Shown here one piece after another: positions 53,764 to 64,000 of a stretch of 64,000 nt of DNA. Below the pieces are notes generated by a model. The model worked only from the letters and a program-made list of their open reading frames with translations. It had not been told where the DNA came from and ran no database searches. The translations under genes were made by a program, and so were the position numbers. Origin of the DNA: Gambelia wislizenii (taxonomy: Eukaryota > Chordata > Lepidosauria > Squamata > Crotaphytidae); assembly GCA_030847615.1 (NCBI GenBank), contig JAUMIR010000004.1, positions 222,321,001-222,385,000 on the forward strand, given 5' to 3'. Within the stretch, counting starts at the first letter, position 1, and each line of letters begins with the position of its first letter.

Positions 53764-55440
53764 CACCAAGGATGATTGTGCAACCATTGTTTTTTTCCTG
53801 CAGAAAAGCCCCAGAAAAGTCTTGCAGTCATTAACATTTCTTTTTTCAGCAGGATGTCTTGATACATGAGATACCCTTTCTCATTGAGGGCAACAACATT
53901 TGTGAGTATTCCCTCTTTGCCTAACAGCAGCAAGGTGCCACTGCCAAAGTCATTCCAGCTGCTCCAGCTCATCAAATTAAACAGAAGTGAGGGCGATTCC
54001 TATGATTCCAAGGACTGTTAGGGCGAAAGAGGAGAAGGCAAATGGTGCCAAGAAGAAAAGCATTGAAATTTTTGCAACATGGGTTAAAATGTTCTCAACA
54101 CAAGAAGCAATGTTCAACACAAAAACAAATACAAAATAAGCAATTTTAGCTTGGCTCTGTAGAACATGTTGTTTACATGAGTTTATTGAGGAAAATTATT
54201 TGGCACAACTGAAAGGAATAAATGCCTTTATGCTCAGAAGAAAGTATGGGATTTTAACTCATAACTGTGACTACCATTTGTACTGATACCAATGGAACCT
54301 TGATATATCCAGATATCTCAATTGCAAATTCTGGATTAACTGAATGTCATTCTATACATCCCAATGAAAATTCCACATAAGCAGTGTGAAGACTGCAGTC
54401 TACATCAGCCTAACTACTTTTTCAGGTTGGTAATTTTTCTTTCTCTTGAGGAAAGTTAATATAATGTGAACATTAGCAGTAAAATTTAATGTTTTTTGTT
54501 AAAAAAAATTAAGTTGAAGGGATGTCTATGTGGATGAACACATTCTTGTCAGATTGACAGTTTAGTCCAGAAATCTGACATTTTTATGGAAGCAGTGCAG
54601 ACTTTCCTTACAGCTTTGACATGCTGAACACTTTGCAAAGGATGCTTTTTCGGTGACTGTGGCTTCTCTAATCGTAGTAGCTGGCACTGTCATGGCAGAA
54701 CAGCATGGGAAATGGCTTCAGTTGTTTCTGAACCTGTTCATATTTGTAAACAAGGAAATGAATCTTCATATTATTAGGTCACAACACTTTGTCCAATGGT
54801 CCTTTTTTATGATAGGGCATCAGCCCTCTTTTGCAACAAATCAAATGAAGCCATTTTTGTATATTTGAAGTAACTTCTAGAACTCAGCATAGCAGGCTTG
54901 ATACAAAAAAAGTGGTTCTTAAGCTTTTTTGGGGGGGAGGGCTCACAGAGCTTTTTGGAAATCTGATGAATGTACCTCCCCTCCCTGGAAAAAGGCATGT
55001 GCACACAATTTTCAAAATCTCCAAAAGGAAACCAAAGGAAAACAAATCAATTGTTTTGCAACAAGCTATTCCAGGGGCCAAATGAAACTGGAAGTAACCA
55101 GTTTTTAAATATTACTTTTTAAAATAGATTCTTGACTAAAATAAGATTAGGGAGGATGGAATATCTTAAGGTGTGATGGCCCCTTAAAATAAAAAAGAAT
55201 TCTCTCTCCCCCCTCCCTCTCCTGCTCTGTGTGTGTGTTTGAACATTTCCCTTTTTGATTGCCACCCTTTTTAGCAGAGACAATTCATATTATTGGAATG
55301 AAGACATCCTCTAGAAAAATTTGTGCAGGCATATTTTTTTCATCTTCATTTGGTGAGGTGGTGAGGTGATAGCTTAGGAGGTGCTGTCAGATCCATCACT
55401 CAGATCCATCTTTACATAGACTGGTGCTCTAAACAACACT
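53764..55440. other. No recognised feature
   Basis: Unassigned AT-rich sequence. No ORF with a recognisable product. Confidence 0.35.
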
Positions 55441-55469
55441 AATGGAATGGAGATTGCTTTATTTATTAT

Positions 55470-55736
55470 CAGGCCTCTGGACACGGAGCAATGGGTTCAA
55501 ACTACAGGAAAAGAGATTCCACCTAAACATTAGGAAGAATTTCCCGACAGTAAGAGCTGTTCAGAAGTGGAATACACTGCCTTGGAGTGTGGTGGAGTCT
55601 CCTTATTTGAAGGTTTTTAAGTAGAGGCTGGATGGTCATCTGTTGGGAATGATTTGATTGTGTATTCCTGCATGGCAGGGGGTTGGATTGGATGACCCTT
55701 GTGGTCTCTTCCAACTCTATGATTCTATGATTCTAT
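55470..55736 (+). mobile_element. CR1 LINE 3' end, older copy
   Basis: Translates to FKLQEKRFHLNIRKNFPTVR and WNTLPWSVVESPYLKVFK, matching the C-terminus of CR1 ORF2, followed by the 3' UTR and ATTCTATGATTCTATT. More diverged than 7531-8048, with a stop at the end of the coding part. Confidence 0.9.
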
Positions 55737-55764
55737 TAAATCAAGACTACTGAGTTATAGCACC

Positions 55765-55968
55765 TGGATGCCACTTCAGTTGGCATGACTGCATCCTATT
55801 GGAATCCTGGAACTTGTAGTTTTGGTAAGGTACTTAGAATTCTCTTCTGTTGGTTAAAGTAGTGCAATAGAGCTCACCAGACTACAAATCACATGATTCC
55901 ATAGGAATGAACCATGATGCTTAAGATGGATCGAAATGTGTTAATTGTGCAGTGTGAATGCAGCCATT
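55765..55968. mobile_element. Fold-back MITE family F1, both arms, diverged
   Basis: Left arm CCTATTGGAATCCTGGAACT TGTAG and right arm CTACAAATCACATGATTCCA TAGG are inverted. It ends TTGTGCAGTGTGAATGCAGC. Confidence 0.6.
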
Positions 55969-55974
55969 CTTGCT

Positions 55975-56045
55975 TGAACTGTTTATGTACTGCCCAGCTG
56001 CTAGTACCCTTGGGGTGGTTTACAAATAGAAAAAGCAAAAAGAAT
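55975..56045 (-). repeat. L2-like LINE 3' tail
   Basis: Minus strand TTGTAAACCACCCCAAGGGT and GCTGGGCAGTACATAAAC. Short 3' UTR remnant. Confidence 0.4.
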
Positions 56046-56144
56046 CAATCAGGGGGGAAATGCATAAATAAAATCACAGATTTATTCACCCATAAACTGT
56101 TATGTATTTGTGATTGCTACTTGGTCATGATTGTTACCTGCACA

Positions 56145-56800
56145 GAACAGGCCAGAATCCAAATGGGCATGCCGTCCCATGCCTGCAGCCACTGCTGCTG
56201 CCTGCGTCCAACTCCCCAGATCCTGGCAAGAGGCCTGTAGTATATGAGCAAGGCCCCTGCATGTGAACAGTCTTGGTCACATGCTGTGGGCACCCTTCCT
56301 GGATCTGAAAGAGCAAGGCAACTGGCAGCTACAGTAATGGGCCAGCATGCCAGAATGGGCTCCTGTGGTCACATGGGTCCCAATCCATTTTTCTAAGCTG
56401 GAACGCATTTTTTTAATTTTTATAAAATTTCCATTATGGGTCTTTTAATGATATTTTTTAAACATATTTTTATTAATTTTATAATCATACATTATATTAT
56501 CCAATCAATACTTAGTTATTATAACACATAAAATTACTATAAACATCACAATTTTTCTAATTTCAAAAGTTAACATAGATTTTTTACTATAATTCTGCAT
56601 TTTACCAAGTATTATTTTTTAAAAAAAAAAATTATCAGGCCCTACCCTAACTCCCCCCCCCCATCTTAGCCCTTCTTTGTCCTGGGAGTCATAAGGATTG
56701 CCTGGGGGCAAAATGGGGCAAAAGCCCTGTATCATCAGGACTGCATGGCTCCAAGACAGGAGCATGAAAGGGTAAATTGCCCATGTAGATAAGCTCTTAG
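56145..56800. mobile_element. Dispersed element family K, copy 2
   Basis: Left part 56145-56405 (CTTGGTCACATGCTGTGGGC, ATGGGCCAGCATGCCAGAAT, CCCAATCCATTTTTC) and right part 56635-56800 (GATTGCCTGGGGGCAAAATG, GGGCAAAAGCCCTGTATCAT) match the 31127-32290 copy. Its own interruption (56406-56634) is a very AT-rich insert of unknown type. Confidence 0.55.
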
Positions 56801-58405
56801 TTAAGTATACTTAACTACGAAATAGCCATGTTTGTCACTTGCAACATAAAAAGAATGAAGGCAGGGGGAGAAAGAAAGAAATGTGGCAGCCCCTTTAAGA
56901 CTAATTGGTTTTTATTTAAACATTAGCATTCATTGATATAAATCCACACCAGTTAATCTCAAAGGTGCTGCCACATTTCTTTTATTCTCCCCCTCCCTTC
57001 ATTTTATTCTTAACTAAATAGCTGATAGAGAATACTGACCAATGTTTTCTATGCATAAAATAATGTCTTCCACAAAACAAGATGTTTGGGACCAAAACAA
57101 ATCTCCCCCTTTTTTTTTGCAGAAAACAAGCTTTTTTGCACATTTTTTAAAAATGTGAAAAATTTTGTAGTGGTTGACCATTTTCCAGATGGAGTGTTTA
57201 AATGTATTGAGACATAGTTTCACCAAGTATCAAAACATTGGCAAAAAGTCTTTACTTATCTATTAAGAGATCAAAGAGAATTAACAGGGATGCAGTTCTC
57301 CATATCTTTCATGACCCAAAGATGCTCAGTGCCAAAACCAAGTGGGAATCCAGACTAAAATGAATCCAATTGTGTCTGATCAGCCAGGTTTCTGATAACT
57401 GGTTGGTTCATGCTTGCATTTCAGCTTGGCAATTTGCATGCCATTTCTGAACAAGTAGACTGGTAGGACATGTGTTCAGGTAAAGGAGTCTTTAATCTTG
57501 TGCTGAATAAATGGGGAAGGAACATTTTGGAAAAGCAGGAGTAGCATGGGAAACAGAAGATTGGAATAAAGTAGGAAAACACAAATGGGCTTTTGTAGAC
57601 CAGAGAAGTCGAACAGGAAATATAAATTAATTCTGGGAACAACTGAGAACTCTTGGACTGGAGTTTGGGGCAAAATCTGTTGTGTCTGTGGTCTTCAGGT
57701 CCAGGCGTCTTTTCTTAAGTTAGTCATATCATCAGAAATGGGTCATATCAAAAGTTCAGTTAAATTTCAGTTGGAGCAAAACAAAATACAGTGGGTCATT
57801 TCTTCCATTTTAAGGTGGTGTTTTTTAAAGCTAAATTTCCAACAGGATTCTTGAACAAAGGAAGGAAAATGATAAGGTAAGGTAACAGAAATTTAATTAT
57901 GCCTCAAACAAAAAGAAAAACCTGCCAATGTAGCTACTGTCAAGTGGCATATGAATAGCTGTTCTTGCATGGTTTCAAGGACATTGTAGCTTGCCTGTGC
58001 CAAGCTGAACAATTTAATGAGAGCAGACAGCACAGTTTGTTAAAGAAATAATGTTGAATTAAGGGCATTGACTGAGAGACTGGGCATCTTCCATCCATTA
58101 CCTTCCATTAGTACCTTTGGCATTTTAATTATCCTCCAACAATACACCCAGAACTGTCAGCTGCTTATAGCAAATATTGTTAGAAAACATACAATGGCTT
58201 CCTAGCTATGTGGAACTAGATTAAGCTAGGGTTAACCATTCACATCATTGAAATGTGGTGTTCTGTGTACAATGGGATGCAAATGCTGCTGTGGCTTTCA
58301 TTGAGATGAATGGGAAAACCTGGATTCATAGGAGTTCCAATTGCTCATCATATCTCACCCAGGATTCTGAATCAGACCCACCATAAAAGTTACTCTATTG
58401 AATGT
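56801..58405. other. No recognised feature
   Basis: AT-rich. No gene found. A poly-T run lies near 57110. Confidence 0.35.
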
Positions 58406-58406
58406 A

Positions 58407-59310
58407 GCCAGGATGGTGAAATGGTCAGAGTGCTGACCTGTGATTTGGGAGATCTAGGTTTAAATCTTCACTGAGCCTGGTTGACTTGAACAATTTTTCT
58501 CTCATTAAGGGTGCATTTACTCTGACACCACAATCTGGAGCATTATGCTCTGGAGCTGCCCCAGATCAACAAAATGCCAGCTACACATACTGGTGAGGAT
58601 CTGTTCCAGAGCCATGCCATAGTCCAGATGGGCTGATGGGCTGACACAGCATCAGCCAAACTGTCCCATCCCTCTCGGTGCCACTGTTGCTGCCACCATT
58701 GCCCCACCCACCCAAACAGCTCTCTGCAAGAGCCTGGCCAATGCCTTTGCTGCATGAGGTCAGACTGGGGCACCCATGCAATCAATGAGGAGAGGGTAGA
58801 TCGACCCCCTCCTTGTTGATCACATGGTGTGGTGACCTGTTCTGCAGGTTAACAGCTGCAGTGGCAATGGCCAGGGTCTCGAGAGCTGCTTGGCTGGTGG
58901 GCAAGGCAGAGGAGGTGGTGGCACTGAGGGGGATGGGCCAGTGGGGCCAATGCAGTGGGTTTGTAGATGTGTGGACAGCTGGGTTGCTCCAGATCCAGCC
59001 TGATCCAGCTGTCCATATGTCCAAAGCACTGGGATGACTCTGGAGTTTCCTGAAAATTACCAAGCAATTTGAGATTTCTGTTAAGACAGATTTCTGCTAA
59101 GATGGATTAATGGCTGAAAGGATCATATTTGCTGCATGCGTCATGTGGACAAATCACATCAGATCCAGGATGAGTATGCATTTTATCCTTAGTGCAGAAG
59201 AGCCCCAAGTCTGACCTATTTCAAAGGGTTATTGTGAGGATAAAGTAGGGAGAAGAGCTATGCATGCTACATGAGTTCATGGAAGAAAGGCAGATATAAA
59301 TGTAATAACA
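58407..59310 (+). mobile_element. tRNA-headed SINE split by an insert of about 700 bp
   Basis: Head at 58407-58500 (GCCAGGATGGTGAAATGGTC, GGGAGATCTAGGTTTAAATC). The body resumes near 59210 with CAAAGGGTTATTGTGAGGAT, ending in GGAAGAAAGGCAGATATAAA TGTAATAA. The CAGGGTTGTTGTGAGGATAA-type tail differs from the Bov-B tail of the other SINEs, so this is another SINE family. Insert boundaries are approximate. Confidence 0.55.
58503..59205. mobile_element. Probable inserted non-coding element
   Basis: GC-richer than its surroundings, located between SINE head and tail. It begins GGGTGCATTTACTCTGAC and ends near GTGCAGAAGAGCCCC, weakly inverted. The overlapping ORFs on both strands are by-products. 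Confidence 0.35.
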
Positions 59311-60825
59311 AACAGAGTGATGTGCTTAATTCTGCTATCCATCTTCTTTAAATGATGCTAACCATTAAGTAAAATGTACCTGATCCTTCTGCTAAAAAAA
59401 GGATACATGTAACTTAATAAAGTCAAGCATACTTGTGGTAACAAAGAGTCATACTGTAAACTCAATGAGTTATTGTTATTTAGAGTTAGCTTTACAAACC
59501 AACACATGCTCTACATTTGTTTAACAAAAACTACCTTTTTTAAAAGATGTAAACACAGATTGCTTCATTTGTTTATCAGATATGCCTATAAAGTTCAGTG
59601 TTTTGTCCACATGACAACAAAAAATCAAAATGGATCATCGTGAGTGACTACATCTTTCTTTGATGCAAAAATGTTGGAGGGAGAAAAATAGGTGGAATTG
59701 AAATGGTTACGAGGATAGATTCATTTTTGGTTAGTTGTTTCAGAGACATCTTATTTTTAAGCCTCTTCAAAGCACTCTTGCCTTTCTTCCCTTTGACAAG
59801 CCGTGTTCTCACTTCGCCTAATCCAAAGGTCTCTGATCATCCCTTAGACAAAATGACAACTGAAACCTTGTCTATACAGATTATATTAAGGAGATCACAC
59901 AGTAGTGAACATTCCAGAATCATCAAGCAAAGTGATAACAGTTGTTTAAGATAAATGTAGTCACTGATTCCTATTTTCCTGCCACCAAAGTCATTACTAC
60001 CATTCAAACAGAAGATTAAAGAAAGCAATGGCCCAAAGCTCTGAAATATCTTAGGACAGAATGCACAGTATAAGGAGCATCTGCCCCATTTGATATGTAA
60101 AAGGAGAAAGAGAGTGGATACTTTAAGTAATGATACAGCATTCAGAAAGAAGGGGGAGAAGAAATGTACACCAAGTCTAATGGAGATAAGAATTGTTTGG
60201 TATAAATGAATGAATGAGTATAAGCTGTTGCACATGCCAAATTGTATATACCAGACTGTACATACCAAAGGAATTAGAGTAAGTGAAACATTTAGGCTTC
60301 ATATACTCACTCTGGAGTAACATTGAGTTCAATGTGATATATTTCTTAGCAGACGTCTATAGGATTGCTTTAGACTGCATTACCATTCTGAAATAATTTA
60401 CCTAGAGGCAAGCCCCAGTGAACAGTATGACTTGCTTTTGAATACACTTGGGATAGGGTTGGAATATCTTTAAAAGTCTTTTCTAATTCTGATATCATAA
60501 AAGGCTGAATATTTGGTTGTAATCCTCAGCAATTCCTGTCATTTGTCTTCCTCTAAGTTTCCCTCCCTTGCTCTAAGTTTCTTCATTTCCTTGTCACCAG
60601 GTGCCGTACTGGCAGGCAAGAACCTGAAGCAGCTTGCAAGGCTCCAGTGCCTGAGGGACCCACAGCTTATGCCTGTGTTCCTTATAATCTCTCTTAATCA
60701 TTATTTTACTGTTGTCACTGGAATACTGTATAATCTGGTAGCATCAGGTTTTTATTTTCCAACAATATTTTGTATATAGCATTGTTCTGGTCCATTGTGG
60801 TAAACCAAAATGGTGGCCACCAGTG
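59311..60825. other. No recognised feature
   Basis: AT-rich unassigned sequence. A 143-codon minus-strand ORF at 59837-60268 is Leu/Phe/Cys-rich and probably chance. Confidence 0.35.
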
Positions 60826-60829
60826 TGAT

Positions 60830-61465
60830 ACTGTATTGGTGGTATAGAATTTGAGAATATGTTTTGTCCCAATGACAGCCCACAGTGATTTGCCATATTC
60901 AGAACAGGGGGGGGGACTTCCAAAAACATTGTGGGCAAAGCCTTTGCAGCTTCTCCTGAGTTTTTTTTTTTTTTAATGTGGGGGAGATGAGCATTCCCAC
61001 TCATTAGGGTCACCAAATTGCAGTGTAGTGCATTCCTGGATAAGAGTGGAATTGGAAACCTAATTGGTCGAACGTGTATGGGGGGGGGGGCAGGGCTTGA
61101 CAGCAACAAAGTGGCTGGAAACACCATTTTGGAGTTTTATGGTCATGATCATGCACTTTATCTCTGTTCTGAGGTGACCAAGCAGCTTTTTAAATGAAAG
61201 GGTACACTTGCACACCTTAGATTTACAGTAAAAACAAAACAAAACTGTGCAGCGGTGGTAACTTGTTGAGAATAATAAGCAATTCACTCCCAGCCACAAT
61301 CTTGATTTGCAGGTATGGCTCCATGTGACCATCAAACATGGATAGCTTTGCATAGCAGTGATTTTGCCCCCCCCCACCAAAAAAAACATGCAGACAAATG
61401 AATGCTGTTATGAATGTATGTTAATGTACAGCAATCAGCGTTATATCTTCTCATTTAGACGCACC
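60830..61465 (-). mobile_element. Long TIR MITE family T, copy 3
   Basis: The right end, complemented, reads GGGTGCGTCTAAATGAGAAG, and the interior matches copies 1 and 2 (TTTTGTCCCAATGACAGCCC, ATCTTGATTTGCAGGTATGG, GGATAGCTTTGCATAGCAGT). The left terminus is not cleanly visible. Long T, G and C runs occur inside. Confidence 0.65.
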
Positions 61466-61565
61466 CTTAGACTTTAAAGGCGGTATCCAACATATTTGGG
61501 GTTAGGAATCAGCACTTTGGATAGTTCCTTCATAGCCAACACTAAAACCTGGAATAGATTCACCA

Positions 61566-61732
61566 CCCCAAGTTCTTTCCATTCCAAATATGAAGAGTAG
61601 GAATGCTAATAAATTCAAAACTGAATGGAAACAGAAGTGTTATCAGATGCCATTGGTGGAATTCTGTTTCCATTCAGTTTTGAATTTACTAGCATTCCTA
61701 CTCTTCATATTTGGAAAGCATAGAACTTGGGG
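61566..61732. repeat. Hairpin: 71-bp inverted arms with 25-bp loop
   Basis: Left arm 61566-61636 (CCCCAAGTTCTTTCCATTCC to CTGAATGGAAACAGAA) and right arm 61662-61732 (TTCTGTTTCCATTCAG to GAACTTGGGG) are complementary over almost all positions, with only a few mismatches. Non-coding. Unrelated by eye to the other palindromes in the window. Confidence 0.85.
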
Positions 61733-63450
61733 TTTCAAATTTGAATAGGGGAAACTGATAAATGTTCTGTTTCCTAGTCAAGGGCCCAATGATATCTGAT
61801 GAGGATCAGGGGTACCTTGACAAGAACCAGGTTATGCAGTACTTAGAGATGCCCCCTTTCACCTGATTCTGCAGCTACTTCTCTAGAATTTCATTTTTAC
61901 TATCTGAAAAGAAGAGTAGACTCTGCACCCCCAAAAGGCAAATGATCTATTAGCAAATAGGTGATGTATAGACTCTGGAATAGACAGCTAACTCTATTAG
62001 ATGTGCCAGCTCAGACAACAGCTTTAAGATTTCCCAAAAGGAGTAGGGGAACTATTGCTGAGTACTCATTTGGGCTTTTCAAAGAATATCTAACAGTCAA
62101 ACATTTTTTTAAAAAAAAATGTGAATATTTTATCAAAGTTCATCAATAGATTTGAAATTTTTTTGTGAATATCTATAATACAAACAGAGAACAGAAAGCT
62201 TACCTATACCCTGGGAATTAAAATATTTTAAATTATTACTAGGGTCTTTCCACCCAATGGTGATAATGTGTATAGAAATATGGTCATCATTGGATCTACC
62301 TGTTCCATAATAGCTTTTCCCAACCTTTCCCTTTGTCCCTGGTTCTTCTCTTCTACCTTTTAGGACCTCTCTTTCTATTGTTTTTCATTTTTACTCATCC
62401 CCCACTTCCTTCCTCTCTTCAGTCTTATTCTAGCCATTATTTGTTCCTTATGGCCATATTTACACAATGCCCCCCAAATGCTGGACGTGTATACAGAAGG
62501 AAACATAGCTTTAGGATGCCTGAGTCATAAGGGTTTTATTTTGTTGGCTCCAATCCTTGGAACATATGCTCTTACTTCCTGTAGTCCTGCACTGTCACTT
62601 AGAACCTAGAAGTAGTTCATGTTAATTCCTCATCCTTTATTCCATAGTGTATTAAACATGTCACTCTCCTATAGCAGCAAGACACAACAATGATATCATA
62701 CTGTGGAGAGCCTACATAGGAAGAATATTTGGGGACATGCCTCCAATTGGAAAGTTTATACTTTACCCAGCCACAGTCTTCTTCATTTTCAGAGTTTTCA
62801 AAAAGTGAATCTCCTGTCCGTGTTGACATACCAGTTCAGGAAAACAAGGTGGCCACAAAGAGAGGCTCATAGAAAAGTTGGTCATTATTACTGAAGAAAT
62901 TACTGTACCTTTCCTTTTGTGATTATTTATTGCTTTATTCATCCAAGAGAGAGGGACTCCTTGGAATGTCATAAAACCAGCACATAATCTCACATGCAAC
63001 TTGCATTTGGAATCTTCAGAACATCATGTATGGAAAATCCTCTTTATGAGTCTTTACTCTGTAATGGACACATATTCTGTAAAATACATTGCCCAAAGCT
63101 TTGTCTTCGTTATATTAAAAAAATTATAAGTGTGCACCAATTTCTGAATTAGTAAGAATACTTCTTTTATATGAAGACGGAAAATTCTTTTTGAAGCATC
63201 TCATCAAAGACTCCCCTCTACTCTGCCTTTTAGTTGTTAAAATAGAAGCAGGGGCACACACAAAGTGGGAAAAAATGATTGTAAGTGTGGAGATTCAAAA
63301 ATTGTCTTAATGCAGTAAGTTCTCATCCAGTTCTGACAACTAGTTAGGATTTATGGAAATAGCTAACCAGTCAGGATTTGTTCCTGTAGAGCTTTATTTA
63401 CTATATTTTATCAGTTCATAAAAAGAACTAATTATATTCCATAGGAGGTA
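61733..63450. other. No recognised feature
   Basis: Unassigned AT-rich sequence. No gene. Confidence 0.35.
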
Positions 63451-63456
63451 TATATA

Positions 63457-63641
63457 GAGAGCTGTTCAGCAGTGGATCACACTCCCTCGGAGCATGGTGG
63501 GGTCTCCTTCCTTGGAGGTCTTTAAACAGAGGCTGGATGGCCATCTGTTGGGGATGCTTTGATCGTGATTTCCTGCGTGGCAGGGAGTTGGACTGGATGG
63601 CCCTTGTGGTCTCTTCCAACTCTACAATTCTATGATTCTAT
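63457..63641 (+). mobile_element. CR1 LINE 3' end, young and short
   Basis: AGAGCTGTTCAGCAGTGGAT through TTGGACTGGATGGCCCTTGT to ATTCTATGATTCTATT. Very close to 27698-27890 of the full-length element. Confidence 0.92.
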
Positions 63642-63669
63642 TATATATATATATATATATATATATATT
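63641..63669. repeat. (TA)n microsatellite
   Basis: About fourteen TA units directly after the CR1 tail. Confidence 0.9.
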
Positions 63670-64000
63670 GATCACCTAATTCTCTTGTATTTTTTTCTGT
63701 GTCCAATTTGTTTGTTTGTTTGTGTATGTGTGTGTGTGAGTATTGGAATTTATTTTATATAAGTACACTGAATGATACATTTCACAATGATCCTAAAGTG
63801 TATTATGTGGTTCAATATTGAGGTTTTTCATTTTGACCAGTAAAGGAATAACATACGACAAAATGTTGCCATAGCTCTTCACTTTCTAGCAAGAGTACTC
63901 CTGTTCCGGATACAGGCCATCTAGACATGCTCACTTCTAAAACAACTTGGAAACATTATTTTATTTTATTTTTTATCTACAATTCCAAGAATCATCCAGC

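Noticed and set aside
59837..60268. 143-codon minus-strand ORF, hydrophobic
   Set aside because: Leu/Phe/Cys-rich, as expected from AT-rich DNA; no domain or splice context.

Overview
This is about 64 kb of AT-rich, gene-poor nuclear DNA from a vertebrate, most likely a squamate reptile (lizard or snake). The taxon is inferred from the repeats: a Bov-B (RTE) LINE tail, Sauria-type SINEs whose 3' ends resemble Bov-B, 5S-rRNA-headed SINEs with the same tail, a CR1 LINE with the (ATTCTATG)n tail, L2-like LINEs and a Gypsy fragment. I recognise no host protein-coding exon and no tRNA or rRNA gene. Every coding region I can support belongs to a transposable element. All family names come from memory of the families, not from a search.

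Layout. 0.3-8 kb: a Bov-B tail, copies of a short fold-back MITE, a GC-rich minisatellite, TIR elements, a GA-rich minisatellite and a joined L2-like/CR1 fragment (7.29-8.05 kb). 8-17 kb: mostly unassigned sequence with scattered SINEs. 17.5-21 kb: degraded LTR-retrotransposon remnants, an unrecognised antisense ORF pair and a Gypsy RNase H piece. 22.1-22.6 kb: a TIR element flanked by TAA. 23.31-27.89 kb: a CR1 LINE with two open, adjacent ORFs and a duplicated 5' region; this is the only element that looks intact. 28.1-32.3 kb: an LTR-like piece, a nearly perfect 329-bp palindromic MITE, and one TIR element nested in another. 33.3-33.9 kb: a repeat-free stretch that may be conserved non-coding DNA. 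34.74-39.09 kb: a MER2-like Tigger MITE cut into three pieces by a near-complete RTE-like LINE and a truncated second copy of it, each with its own target-site duplication. 39.4-48 kb: SINEs, palindromic MITEs and mostly unassigned DNA. 47.96-51.44 kb: a TIR element interrupted by an L2-like LINE with an 869-codon ORF. 51.5-64 kb: mostly unassigned DNA with CR1 tails, TIR elements and a 71-bp-arm hairpin at 61.57-61.73 kb.

These genes do not form a host pathway. CR1 and L2-like ORFs encode self-mobilising endonuclease/reverse transcriptase machinery, and the SINEs probably borrowed Bov-B machinery through their shared tails. Several MITEs with very different interiors share related ends (GGA-N-N-TTTTCAGA or GGAGATTATCAGA) and apparent 3-bp target duplications (TAA, ATA, TGA, CTA). 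That suggests mobilisation by one PIF/Harbinger-like transposase not encoded here.
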